A stretch of DNA of 64,000 bases from RYN-230 sp036497945 (GCA_036497945.1 DASXIN010000191.1:1-64000); one strand, 5' to 3'. Shown: positions 42,375 to 50,246, counted from the stretch's first letter. Notes: generated by a model from the sequence alone, not told the origin. Numbers and translations: made by a program.

Positions 42375-42397
42375 TCTATCTAGACAGTCTAGATAGA
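42375..42397 (-). promoter_or_regulatory. Perfect palindromic operator of the vapC toxin-antitoxin operon
   Basis: TCTATCTAGA, spacer CAG, TCTAGATAGA: a perfect 10-bp inverted repeat, AT-rich, immediately before the antitoxin ribosome site. TCTAGATAGA includes TAGATA, which may also serve as the -10 box. Phd/YefM antitoxins bind short palindromes over their own promoter. Confidence 0.8.
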
Positions 42398-42422
42398 ACT
42401 TTCACTGCTTCGAAGCAAGTAC

Positions 42423-43487
42423 CTATTGGGAGAGTGCGGTATTCGTCCGGGTCCACGTTGCGGCGCGGCCGGTTCCGTCTGACCGCACCTGGCCCTCGTT
42501 CTTGAGCTGCTCCAGGACGAGCCGGATGGTCTGGTCGCTGACCCCCGGCAAAGCTGTTCTGAGGTCTGCGAGGCGGAACCTGGCTGGCGCGTAGCGCAAG
42601 ATGTGCTGGCGGACACGCTGTTGTTTGGTTCCAGGGGTCTTGGCTGAGGCCGCGCGATCAGCGAACACGGTGTAGGCGTCGGCGATCACCCTGGTGAAGT
42701 AAGTGAGCCATGGCCATGGATCGGCTGTCCCGTCGTGCCAGCTGTGGGTGGAGTCCAGGAGCGCCTGGTAGTAGGTGTCCGCCGAATCAGCGACGGCTTG
42801 TTCGAGGCTCACGTAGCGCCCGACGGAGTATCCGTGCTCGGTGAGCATGGCGCTGGTGAGCAGGCGAGCCACTCTTCCGTTGCCATCCTCAAACGGGTGG
42901 ATGACGAGAACGTCGAGGATGAAGAGCCCGGTCAGCAGCACTGGATGATGTTCGCCAGTGGCGACCGCCTGGTCGTACCGGCCGATGAGATCGTCAATGG
43001 CCGACGGGGTTCTGGCCGCGGACACCGGCTTGAAGCGGACGGTCGTCGAACCGTCTGGCGAGCGGTCGACGACGAGGTTGTCCTCGGCCTTGAATGCCCC
43101 TCCCGGCATCGCCGTGTGAGCGAAGAGCAACCGGTGCAGATGCAGGATCAGGCCTGCATTCAGTGGGCGCCATTCTTGCTGGAACAGGTAGTCCTGGGCG
43201 TCACGGTAGCCGGCGAGTTCCTGCTCGCTCCGGTTGCGCAGGGTCGAGGCCCGCCGGTTGATGATCCGCTCGGCGCGACCGGCGTCCGCTACGACGACGC
43301 CCTCGATGGCGGACGACGCGGTGATGCTCTGGACGCGCGCCCGATCGGCGAGCTCGGTGAGCAGCCCCGGCAGCTGGTCGCGGTAGAGCCCCTCCGAACC
43401 CCGGCCGAAGTCGATCGCCCTGAGCCGGGTGACCACACGGGCCGGTACTCGCCCGATGAGCGCGTCGAGATCGGCGAAGCTGCGCAC
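42423..43487 (-). CDS. Fic-domain AMP-transferase with class II inhibitory helix and C-terminal wHTH
   Basis: 354 aa. Fic proteins transfer AMP or other phosphate-linked groups to target proteins. The Fic motif HPFEDGNGR is complete (residues 197-205). The N-terminal inhibitory motif S58-x-x-x-E62-G63 (in TASSAIEGV) is intact, so the enzyme is expected to be auto-inhibited. A C-terminal winged-helix region (about 290-350; RLADLRTALPGVSDQTIRLVLEQL) is common in the Fic/DUF4172-like group and suggests DNA binding or self-regulation. The start is GTG with AGGAGG four nt before it. GC content is below the window average. Targets unknown. Confidence 0.92.
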   Translation of the reverse strand: MRSFADLDALIGRVPARVVTRLRAIDFGRGSEGLYRDQLPGLLTELADRARVQSITASSAIEGVVVADAGRAERIINRRASTLRNRSEQELAGYRDAQDYLFQQEWRPLNAGLILHLHRLLFAHTAMPGGAFKAEDNLVVDRSPDGSTTVRFKPVSAARTPSAIDDLIGRYDQAVATGEHHPVLLTGLFILDVLVIHPFEDGNGRVARLLTSAMLTEHGYSVGRYVSLEQAVADSADTYYQALLDSTHSWHDGTADPWPWLTYFTRVIADAYTVFADRAASAKTPGTKQQRVRQHILRYAPARFRLADLRTALPGVSDQTIRLVLEQLKNEGQVRSDGTGRAATWTRTNTALSQ

Positions 43488-43497
43488 GAAACCTCCT

Positions 43498-43557
43498 AAG
43501 CGAACCCGCTAAACTAGCTAATCTTAGCCTTGCTTAGCACGTTTAATGAGTTCGCTT
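43498..43557 (-). promoter_or_regulatory. Promoter region of the Fic gene with inverted repeat
   Basis: AAGCGAAC (43498-43505) and GTTCGCTT (43550-43557) are perfect inverted copies, 44 nt apart, around an AT-rich core containing CTAAACTAGCTAATCTTAG. CTAAGC/GCTTAG is a second inverted pair (43496-43501, 43532-43537). The left repeat covers the ribosome-site area. Likely operator for the Fic protein's winged helix or another regulator. Confidence 0.4.
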
Positions 43558-43577
43558 GGTAGGTTCCTGGGCCGCCA

Positions 43578-43624
43578 CGCCGGTGTCCGTGATCAACCGA
43601 ATCGGTTGATCACGGACACCGGCG
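43578..43624 (-). terminator. 22-bp perfect hairpin after the ribonucleotide reductase gene
   Basis: Positions 43578-43599 pair perfectly with 43603-43624 around the 3-nt loop AAT. The right arm ends 5 nt after the nrdJ stop. The stem is exceptionally long for a terminator and less GC-rich than most in the window (core CGTGATCAACCG). Confidence 0.8.
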
Positions 43625-43628
43625 GTGA

Positions 43629-46600
43629 TCAGCTACAGCCGCTAGTGGCGCCGCAGCCTTCGCAGACGTAGCAGCTGCCTGCCGGGCGCATCTTGGTGCC
43701 GCAGGTCAGGCACAGCGGAGCGTCCGCGGTGCGGCCCTGCTGCGCCTCGATCAGCTCGGTAGAGCTATGTGGCTGGCTGGCCAGGCCGACCGCGTGCGGG
43801 TCCGGCTGGTCCTCGTGCCGGGACTGCGGCCGCTGCACCGGGACGGACTGGGCCATCTCCCCCAGGTCCTGCTCCTCGGCCAGCGCCGCGGGGTCCTCCC
43901 CGGCCAGCTGGGCGGTCCGCTCGCTGGCGGACAGGATGCCCATCTCGGCCCGGGTCTCGTAAGGCAGGTGGTCCAGGGCCAGTCGCCGGAACACGTAGTC
44001 CACCACCGAGCTGGCGATCCGGATGTCCGGGTCGTCGGTGATGCCGGCCGGCTCGAAGCGCATATTGGTGAACTTCTCCACCCACTTCTCCAGCGGCACC
44101 CCGTACTGCAGGCTGATGGAGATGGCCATCGAGAACGCGTCCATCACGCCGGCCAGCGTGGACCCCTGCTTGCCGAGCTTGAGGAAGAGCTCACCCACGC
44201 CGTCGTCAGGGTAGGTAGACGCCGTCATGTAGCCCTCGGCACCGGCCACCGAGAAGCTGGTCACGCTGGCCGTGCGGTTCTTCGGCAGCCGCCGCCGGAC
44301 CGGCCGGATCTCGTGCGGCGAGCTGTCCGCTTCGGCCGCTGCCGCCTCCGGCTTCTTCCTGGCGTCGGACAGCGGCTGGCCGACCTTGCAGTTGTCCCGG
44401 TAGACGGCCAGCGCCTTGAGCCCGAGCTTCCATCCCTCCAGGTAGATGGACTCGATGTCCTCCACCGTCGCCGACTCAGGAAGATTGACGGTCTTGCTAA
44501 TGGCGCCACTGAGTGCAGGCTGCACCGCAGCCATCATTCGCACATGACCCATGGGCCCAATCGCACGCTCTCCCATGGCGCAGTCGAAAACCTCGTAGTG
44601 CTCCGGCCGGAGACCTGGCGCATCTACTACATGACCGTGCTCGGCGATGTACTCGACGATCGCCTCCACCTGCTCCGCCTGGTAGCCGAGGTTCTTCAGG
44701 GCCCGCGGCACGGTCTGGTTGACGATCTGCATGGAACCGCCGCCCACCAGTTTCTTGAATTTGACCAGTGCCAAATCCGGCTCGACGCCAGTTGTATCAC
44801 AATCCATCATCAAGCCTATAGTTCCGGTAGGGGCTAGTAGGCTCGCTTGGGCGTTTCGGTAACCGTTCTTTTCGCCCAGTGCCAGGCATTTGTCCCAGGC
44901 CTTATTAGCGGCCGCGAGGATTTCCTCATCCATCCCGCCGAGCGTGCTGATCTGCTTGCTGGCGTCGGCGTGCTTGCGCATCACCTGCTTGTGCGCGGTG
45001 GCGTTGCGCTTATATCCCTCGTAGGGCCCGACCACGGCGGCCAGTTCCGTGGACCGGCGGTAGGCGGTGCCGGTCATCAGCGAGGTGATGGCGGCCGCGA
45101 CGGCCCGGCCGCCCGCCGAGTCGTAGGCGTGGCCGGTGGCCATGAGCAGCGCACCCAGGTTGGCGTAGCCGATGCCGAGTTGCCGGTACGCGCGGGTGGT
45201 CTGGGTGATCTTCTCGGTCGGGAAGTCCGCGAAGCAGATCGAGATGTCCATCGCGGTGATGATCAGCTCGGTGGTCTGCCGGAACTTCTCCACTGCAAAC
45301 GTGTCGTCGTCGCGCAGGAACTTCAGCAGGTTGATGCTGGCCAGGTTGCACGACGAGTTGTCCAGGTGGACGTATTCGCTGCACGGGTTGCTCGCGGTGA
45401 TCCGGCCTGACTCGGGGCAGGTGTGCCATCCGTTGATCGTGCCGTCGTACTGGATGCCCGGGTCGGCGCACGCCCAGGCCGCCTGGGCCATCTTGCGGAA
45501 CAGCGTCTTGGCGTCGACCGTCTCGACGGTCTCGCCGGTGAGCCGGGCCAGCAGATCGAACTTGCTGCCCTGTTCCACAGCCCGCATGAACTCATCGGAC
45601 ACCCGGACGGAGTTGTTGGCGTTCTGATACTGGACGCTGGCGATGTCCTTGCCACCGAGGTCCATGTCGAACCCGGCGTCGCGGAGCACCCGGACCTTTT
45701 CTTCCTCGCGCGCCTTGGTCTCGATGAACTCCCCGACGTCGGGGTGATCGACGTCCAGGACCACCATCTTGGCCGCCCGGCGGGTAGCACCGCCGGACTT
45801 GATCGTGCCGGCCGACGCGTCCGCGCCGCGCATGAACGAGACCGGGCCGCTGGCCGTGCCGCCTGAGGTGAGCAGTTCCTTGCTGGACCGGATCCGGGAC
45901 AGGTTGACCCCGGCACCGGAGCCGCCCTTGAAGATCAGGCCCTCTTCCTTGTACCAGTCCAGGATCGAGTCCATCGTGTCGTCCACGGCCAGGATGAAAC
46001 AGTTGTGCACGCGGAGGTTGCCGGAGAGATATTCGCCGCTCTCCGTCTGGATGTCGAAAACCTCCATCGCGCCAAGGTGCTCGACACGAGCGATCTCCAA
46101 GCGCTTGGTGTCGCGGGCCACCTGCCCGGGCAGATCAAAGCTGCGCTCCAGTTTGAGCGCCTTGACCGGGTCGATGAACCCGATCTCATCAGCGAATATC
46201 CGGCGATCACCCGCGGACTGGACGCGCACCGTCCAGCACCCCTTACGGTCCGCCCGGGAGTCCTTCTTGAAGCCGACCCGGGCGAAGATGCCGAAGCGGA
46301 GCAGCAGTTGCTGGATCCCCCGGATGAGCCGCTCGGAAATCATGTCGACCTCCACCACGGTGGACGCCGAGCGCGACGACACAAAACCCTCCGCCTGGAA
46401 GATGCTCCTCAGATAGACGGCGACCACGGGCAATGGCGCTGTGAACAAGCGCTCGGGCACCACCATGTCCGTGCCCCGGGTCAGCAGATCCCATCGCGCG
46501 ACATACTCACGGAGTGACTCGCCGTAAAGCCGGGTCCGGCGGCAGTCAAGTTCCGCACTCTGTGTCTCCACCGTCCGTTCGTGACGGTGCACGCCGGGGA

Positions 46601-47543
46601 ACACGTGTGCCAGCGCGTCGGTCACCCAGGCCAATTCCGCGTCCGTGACGGTCATCGCCTCAATGGTCAGCGACCGGTTGGTACCCGCGGTGTACTGGCC
46701 GACGAAGCCGTCCGACTGCAGCCATCCGGCCAGCGCTGCCTCGGCGATATCGGTCTGGTCGATCTCGCTCTCGCCGAGTGCGTCGCGTCGGCACCATTCC
46801 AGCTGGTCCCCTATGGCGAGAGTTCCTGCCGGGACGAACTGGCCGGTGCCCATTCCACTCGACCGCCATACGAGGTGGTCGGCGGTGACGTCGAGGACAT
46901 AACCGGCCTTGGTGTGCAGCCGCAGCACGTCTTTCACCCCGTTGGCCTTGGTCGCCACGATCTTGGTCAGGCCATGGGCGTCGTAGACCTTGGTCCCGAC
47001 CGCATCGTCCGTGACCAGCTTGCCGATCGGGATCAGCCCCGATGGCGTACTCACCAGGGCGCCGTAAGGCTGGCACGCCGAGACCTGCTGCGGGGAGTTC
47101 GTGCCGACGTTGAACCAGACCGGGGAGTTGAAGGCGAAGATCTGGTGGATCAGCGCGTAGGTCAGCTCGTGTCCGAAGATCTCGGCGTCCTTGTCGGTGG
47201 CGAAGTAGCCGTTCTCCCGGCCTGCCCGGACGTAGCTGCCGACCACCCGGTCCACCAGCTGCCGCAGGCTCCACTCGCGCTGCGGGGTGCCCACCGCGCC
47301 GCGGAAGTACTTGGTGGTGACGATGTTGGCCGCGTTGACCGACCAGAAGTCAGGGAACTCGACCCCGCGCTGCTCGAAGTTGACCGTGCCGTCCCGCCAG
47401 TTGGTCATGACGACATCGCGGCGTTCCCAAGTCACCTCGTCGTACGGGTGCACACCCTCCTGGGTGTAGATGCGCCCGATCGTCAGGCCCTTGCGCGAGC
47501 CCTTGCCGCCCCGCGGCGCGGTCCCGCTCACCGTCTCCGTCAT
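43629..47543 (-). CDS. nrdJ: Vitamin B12-dependent (class II) ribonucleotide reductase with intein
   Basis: 1304 aa precursor; about 946 aa after removal of a 358-aa intein (residues 157-514). Reduces ribonucleotides to deoxyribonucleotides using adenosylcobalamin. The N-extein runs to NVGTNSPQQVSA; the C-extein begins CFILAVDDTMDSILDWY. Class II elements: the radical Cys in NPCSEYVHLD, GGSGAGVNLSRIRSS, the second redox Cys in NSSCNLASINLL, and a C-terminal CxxC..CxxC-like tail (CLTCGTKMRPAGSCYVCEGCG) that passes electrons. ATG at 47543 follows GGGGG six nt upstream; the frame extends 18 codons upstream. Downstream of nrdR, probably one operon under NrdR control. Confidence 0.97.
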   Translation of the reverse strand: MTETVSGTAPRGGKGSRKGLTIGRIYTQEGVHPYDEVTWERRDVVMTNWRDGTVNFEQRGVEFPDFWSVNAANIVTTKYFRGAVGTPQREWSLRQLVDRVVGSYVRAGRENGYFATDKDAEIFGHELTYALIHQIFAFNSPVWFNVGTNSPQQVSACQPYGALVSTPSGLIPIGKLVTDDAVGTKVYDAHGLTKIVATKANGVKDVLRLHTKAGYVLDVTADHLVWRSSGMGTGQFVPAGTLAIGDQLEWCRRDALGESEIDQTDIAEAALAGWLQSDGFVGQYTAGTNRSLTIEAMTVTDAELAWVTDALAHVFPGVHRHERTVETQSAELDCRRTRLYGESLREYVARWDLLTRGTDMVVPERLFTAPLPVVAVYLRSIFQAEGFVSSRSASTVVEVDMISERLIRGIQQLLLRFGIFARVGFKKDSRADRKGCWTVRVQSAGDRRIFADEIGFIDPVKALKLERSFDLPGQVARDTKRLEIARVEHLGAMEVFDIQTESGEYLSGNLRVHNCFILAVDDTMDSILDWYKEEGLIFKGGSGAGVNLSRIRSSKELLTSGGTASGPVSFMRGADASAGTIKSGGATRRAAKMVVLDVDHPDVGEFIETKAREEEKVRVLRDAGFDMDLGGKDIASVQYQNANNSVRVSDEFMRAVEQGSKFDLLARLTGETVETVDAKTLFRKMAQAAWACADPGIQYDGTINGWHTCPESGRITASNPCSEYVHLDNSSCNLASINLLKFLRDDDTFAVEKFRQTTELIITAMDISICFADFPTEKITQTTRAYRQLGIGYANLGALLMATGHAYDSAGGRAVAAAITSLMTGTAYRRSTELAAVVGPYEGYKRNATAHKQVMRKHADASKQISTLGGMDEEILAAANKAWDKCLALGEKNGYRNAQASLLAPTGTIGLMMDCDTTGVEPDLALVKFKKLVGGGSMQIVNQTVPRALKNLGYQAEQVEAIVEYIAEHGHVVDAPGLRPEHYEVFDCAMGERAIGPMGHVRMMAAVQPALSGAISKTVNLPESATVEDIESIYLEGWKLGLKALAVYRDNCKVGQPLSDARKKPEAAAAEADSSPHEIRPVRRRLPKNRTASVTSFSVAGAEGYMTASTYPDDGVGELFLKLGKQGSTLAGVMDAFSMAISISLQYGVPLEKWVEKFTNMRFEPAGITDDPDIRIASSVVDYVFRRLALDHLPYETRAEMGILSASERTAQLAGEDPAALAEEQDLGEMAQSVPVQRPQSRHEDQPDPHAVGLASQPHSSTELIEAQQGRTADAPLCLTCGTKMRPAGSCYVCEGCGATSGCS
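46002..47075 (-). mobile_element. Intein (LAGLIDADG type) inside nrdJ
   Basis: 358 aa, residues 157-514 of the precursor. Splice block A: Cys157 with CQPYGALVSTPSGLIPIGKL. Block B: VTADHLV (Thr and His). A LAGLIDADG homing endonuclease lies in the middle: first helix AALAGWLQSDGF (about 269-280), second VYLRSIFQAEGF (about 376-387); the Asp in the first is present, the second has Glu. Block F: EVFDIQTESGEYLSGN; block G: LRVHN followed by Cys+1. All splicing residues are intact, so it should be active. The endonuclease may also be functional. Confidence 0.95.
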
Positions 47544-47657
47544 ATCATTCCCCCTTCCGGGATCCGCTGGATCCCTCGCGGGCCCGGCCAGGCCCATCCG
47601 TCGAAATGAAGTAGTGCTCGTCCAGCTCCGTCCGGTGCTGGCTGACCCCGTACCGAC

Positions 47658-48128
47658 TCACCGCGTTAGCGCGGCCGCCTCGTCGCGCGTCGCCCGCAGC
47701 GCGCTTATTTCCGCCTCGAAATCGGTCAGCGACTCGAAACCGCGGTACACCGAGGCGAAGCGCAGATATGCCACCTCGTCCAGCTCGCGCAGTGGTCCCA
47801 GGATGGCCAGCCCCACATCGTGGGACGCCACCTCGCCGGACCCCCGGGCCCTGATCGTGTCCTCTACCTGCTGGGCGAGGATCGCCAGCTGATCCTCGGT
47901 CACCGGCCTGCCCTGGCAGGCGCGCCGGACACCGCGGACGATCTTCTCCCGGGTGAACGGCTCGGTGGCACCGCTGCGCTTGGCCACCATCAGGATCACC
48001 GTCTCCTGAGTGGTGAACCGCCGCCCACACGCCGGGCAGGACCGGCGACGGCGGATCGCGGCACCATCGTCGGCGGTGCGGCTGTCGATGACCCGGCTCT
48101 CCGCGTGCTTACAGTACGGGCAGAACAC
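47658..48128 (-). CDS. nrdR: Transcriptional repressor NrdR
   Basis: 156 aa. Zinc-ribbon/ATP-cone repressor of ribonucleotide reductase genes. Zinc ligands Cys3, Cys6, Cys31 and Cys34 (VFCPYCKHAESRVIDSR...SCPACGRRFTT). The ATP-cone covers about residues 49-139 (VAKRSGATEPFTREKIVRGVRRAC). GTG at 48128 with a perfect GGAGGT six nt before it; the upstream open frame gives 20 unrelated residues. It precedes nrdJ by 114 nt on the same strand. NrdR-box-like sites sit about 60 nt upstream, so it probably represses its own operon when dATP is high. Confidence 0.97.
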   Translation of the reverse strand: MFCPYCKHAESRVIDSRTADDGAAIRRRRSCPACGRRFTTQETVILMVAKRSGATEPFTREKIVRGVRRACQGRPVTEDQLAILAQQVEDTIRARGSGEVASHDVGLAILGPLRELDEVAYLRFASVYRGFESLTDFEAEISALRATRDEAAALTR

Positions 48129-48189
48129 GTGATCACCTCCACCGGCGGGCACCACGGAATGCAGCCACCGCCACCACAACTTGTGCATG

Positions 48190-48222
48190 AACTACAGCTA
48201 TGTAACTACTATATGTTGTGGT
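48190..48222 (-). promoter_or_regulatory. Candidate NrdR boxes upstream of nrdR
   Basis: On the minus strand CACAACATATAGTAGT and GTTACATAGCTGTAGT are two similar 16-mers, offset by 14 nt. The first matches the TATATAGT part of known NrdR boxes well. They lie in an AT-rich pocket (48185-48230) of otherwise GC-rich DNA. The spacing differs from the usual about 31 bp between box centres, so one may be fortuitous. Confidence 0.5.
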
Positions 48223-48362
48223 TACCGTAGAACAGACACCGCGCCGAGTGCAAGCGCCAACGCGCCGACCCGGCAAGTTTCCTGCGGCTATCCTGCGGCG
48301 GCCGGGGAGCCGGCCTCAGCGACCAGCCGCGGCCCCCCGCTGCGGCGGTGCCGCAAGCCCGG

Positions 48363-49172
48363 TTAGCTGGCCGGCACCCACAGGCTCTCGCCAGGCACCA
48401 CGACCCCACTGCTCAGGGCGTTGACCTGCATGATCTCCTGGGTGACGACCCGGGGATCGGCGGTCGGCTCGGCCGCCATGGCGATCGACCAGAGGGTCTG
48501 CCCGGGCTGGACCACGACATGCCGCATCCCGGCGTGCACCGCGGCGGGCGGCAGCCCGTGATTGGCCGCCTGGGCCCCGGTGGCGGCGATCAGCCATACC
48601 GGGGTGAGCACCGCGGCGGCCGCCAGCGCGGCCAGCACCCAGACGACCACGCGGCCGCGCCGGGTGAGCCGGACCTTGCGGCGGCGAGCCGGCGCGCCGG
48701 CCGGGCGGACGATCCGGGCCGCCGTACCACCTGGACGCGCGAACCTAGCCGACGGTGCTACCCGGGCCGGGGCCGCCACCTGGGCCGCGGCCGCTACCCG
48801 GGCGGGCACGGCAGACCGGGCTGGGGCCGCCACCTGGGGGCGCGCGGCCGTCTGGGCCGAGGCGGTCGGTGCGGCCGACGGCGCGGCCGGAGCAGGCGCT
48901 GGGGCGGCAGGCGGAACAGAAACCGCCCTCGGGGCCGGAACTCGCGTGTCGGCCGGCACGAAGATCCGGCCCCGGGGCGGCGCCGGGGGCCGGCCCTCGG
49001 CCGACCCGGTGGGCAGCGGCGGGACCAGGCGCAGCCGGGGGCGCGCCGGCCGCCGCCGGGCGGTGGGCTTACTGCCCGCGGGACCGGGCTGCCGCGGGAG
49101 CGGGTATGCGTCTTCGGGACTGAGTCGGCGGGCGCCCGCCCCGGGCCGCCGGCCCGTGCTGATTACGCTCAT
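48363..49172 (-). CDS. LysM domain membrane protein, SOS-linked division inhibitor candidate
   Basis: 269 aa. Long Ala/Pro/Arg-rich cytoplasmic N-terminus (about 165 residues), one membrane helix (about 172-195; VVVWVLAALAAAAVLTPVWLIA), then a C-terminal LysM domain (about 215-265; VVVQPGQTLWSIAMAAEPTADPRVVTQEIMQVN...VVPGESLWVPAS) facing the wall. It lies between lexA and nrdR like the SOS-induced Rv2719c of mycobacteria and DivS of Corynebacterium, which block division after DNA damage. An SOS-like box sits 15 nt before the ATG. GGAGG five nt before the ATG. Confidence 0.85.
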   Translation of the reverse strand: MSVISTGRRPGAGARRLSPEDAYPLPRQPGPAGSKPTARRRPARPRLRLVPPLPTGSAEGRPPAPPRGRIFVPADTRVPAPRAVSVPPAAPAPAPAAPSAAPTASAQTAARPQVAAPARSAVPARVAAAAQVAAPARVAPSARFARPGGTAARIVRPAGAPARRRKVRLTRRGRVVVWVLAALAAAAVLTPVWLIAATGAQAANHGLPPAAVHAGMRHVVVQPGQTLWSIAMAAEPTADPRVVTQEIMQVNALSSGVVVPGESLWVPAS

Positions 49173-49186
49173 GCCAGCCTCCAGTG

Positions 49187-49202
49187 TCGAAATTACGTTC
49201 TA
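49187..49202 (-). promoter_or_regulatory. SOS (LexA) box candidate of the LysM gene
   Basis: TCGAAA-TTAC-GTTCTA matches the actinobacterial LexA consensus TCGAAC-N4-GTTCGA at 10 of 12 positions, and ends 15 nt upstream of the LysM gene start. Confidence 0.65.
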
Positions 49203-49204
49203 CA

Positions 49205-49248
49205 GTACAGCAGTTCGATCGATTGTGCTTTCGATCGAATGACTGTAC
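49205..49248. promoter_or_regulatory. Extended palindrome in the lexA-LysM intergenic region
   Basis: GTACAG-cag-TTCGATCGA, 8-nt spacer, TCGATCGAA-tga-CTGTAC. Fifteen base pairs are perfect, interrupted by one 3-nt mismatch on each side. It lies between the two SOS-like boxes. Spacing and composition differ from LexA boxes, so a second regulator or a cruciform/hairpin is possible. Confidence 0.5.
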
Positions 49249-49289
49249 GGTACAGATGTAGCTCGGGGGTACGACACTTTTTTCGTCCA

Positions 49290-49305
49290 TCGAACAGTTG
49301 TTTGA
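49290..49305 (+). promoter_or_regulatory. SOS (LexA) box candidate of lexA
   Basis: TCGAAC-AGTT-GTTTGA matches TCGAAC-N4-GTTCGA at 11 of 12 positions, 64 nt before the lexA start. Autoregulation of lexA is normal. Confidence 0.85.
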
Positions 49306-49369
49306 GATACTGGGGCGTAAGTACTAGCGTCTGCTCTGGGACTCAGCCACCAGATCGGGAGGTCTATCG

Positions 49370-50167
49370 ATGGACAGCACCACCGGCGACGACGGCGCGC
49401 CGGGCCGCCATGAGATCGACGCGTCTGCGTCCCGCCCGAAAGGCCGGCCAGGACGCAAGCCGAAAGGAAGCGTCCCGACAGTGGTCACAGAAATGCCAGA
49501 CCGGCCCGATCCAGATCATGTCCTGACCTGGCGGCAGCGCAAGGTACTGCAGGTCATCCGGGATTCGGTGCAGCGCAGGGGCTACCCACCGTCGATGCGG
49601 GAAATCGGTGAGGCGGTCGGCCTGACCAGCACGTCCAGCGTGTCGTACCAGCTGTCCACGCTGCAGAGCAAGGGCTACCTGCGGCGCGACGCGGGACGGC
49701 CGCGCACGGTGGAGATCCGGCTGCCCGGTCAGCCCGCCATCCGGCCCGATGCCGAACTGGACGAAGACACGCCGCTGGACATCCCGTCCCAGGAAGCCAC
49801 CATGGTGCCGCTGGTCGGCCGGATCGCCGCTGGTGGTCCCATCCTGGCCGAGGAAGCGATCGAAGACATCTTCCCGCTGCCCAAGCAGATCGTCGGCGAG
49901 GGGACGCTGTTCCTGCTCAAGGTGGTCGGGGATTCTATGATCAACGCCGCCATCGCGGACGGGGACTGGGTCGTGGTCCGGCAGCAGCCGGTGGCGGAAA
50001 ACGGCGACATCGTGGCTGCGATGATCGACGGCGAGGCGACGGTCAAGACGTTCAAGCACTCCGGCGGTCATGTCTGGCTGATGCCGCACAACCCGGCATA
50101 CGCGCCGATACCTGGTGATGAGGCGGCGATCCTGGGCCGTGTGGTCGCCGTACTACGCCGCGTCTGA
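49370..50167 (+). CDS. lexA: SOS repressor LexA
   Basis: 265 aa, slightly longer than usual because of a 35-residue basic N-terminal extension. Winged-helix DNA-binding domain (about residues 50-115; LTWRQRKVLQVIRDSVQRRGYPPSMREIGEAVGLTSTSSVSYQLSTL) and an S24 self-cleavage domain: Ala-Gly cleavage site in RIAAGGP (about 160-163), catalytic Ser in VVGDSMINAA and Lys in EATVKTF. RecA filament triggers cleavage and derepression. ATG at 49370 with GGGAGG seven nt upstream and an SOS box before it. Diverges from the LysM gene. Confidence 0.97.
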   Translation: MDSTTGDDGAPGRHEIDASASRPKGRPGRKPKGSVPTVVTEMPDRPDPDHVLTWRQRKVLQVIRDSVQRRGYPPSMREIGEAVGLTSTSSVSYQLSTLQSKGYLRRDAGRPRTVEIRLPGQPAIRPDAELDEDTPLDIPSQEATMVPLVGRIAAGGPILAEEAIEDIFPLPKQIVGEGTLFLLKVVGDSMINAAIADGDWVVVRQQPVAENGDIVAAMIDGEATVKTFKHSGGHVWLMPHNPAYAPIPGDEAAILGRVVAVLRRV

Positions 50168-50201
50168 GCTGGTGCCGGGCCGAGCGGAAGGAACGCCGAT
50201 C

Positions 50202-50246
50202 GGCCCGCAGACCAGCCGGGCCCGACACCCGCAGACCAGCCGGGCC
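50202..50246. terminator. Duplicated hairpin between convergent lexA and leuS
   Basis: CCCGCAGACCAGCCGGGCC occurs twice (50204-50222 and 50228-50246). Each copy can fold with GGCCCG/CGGGCC pairing. Third, degenerate copy AGACCAGTCGGCCC near 50260. Likely bidirectional terminator. Confidence 0.55.
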
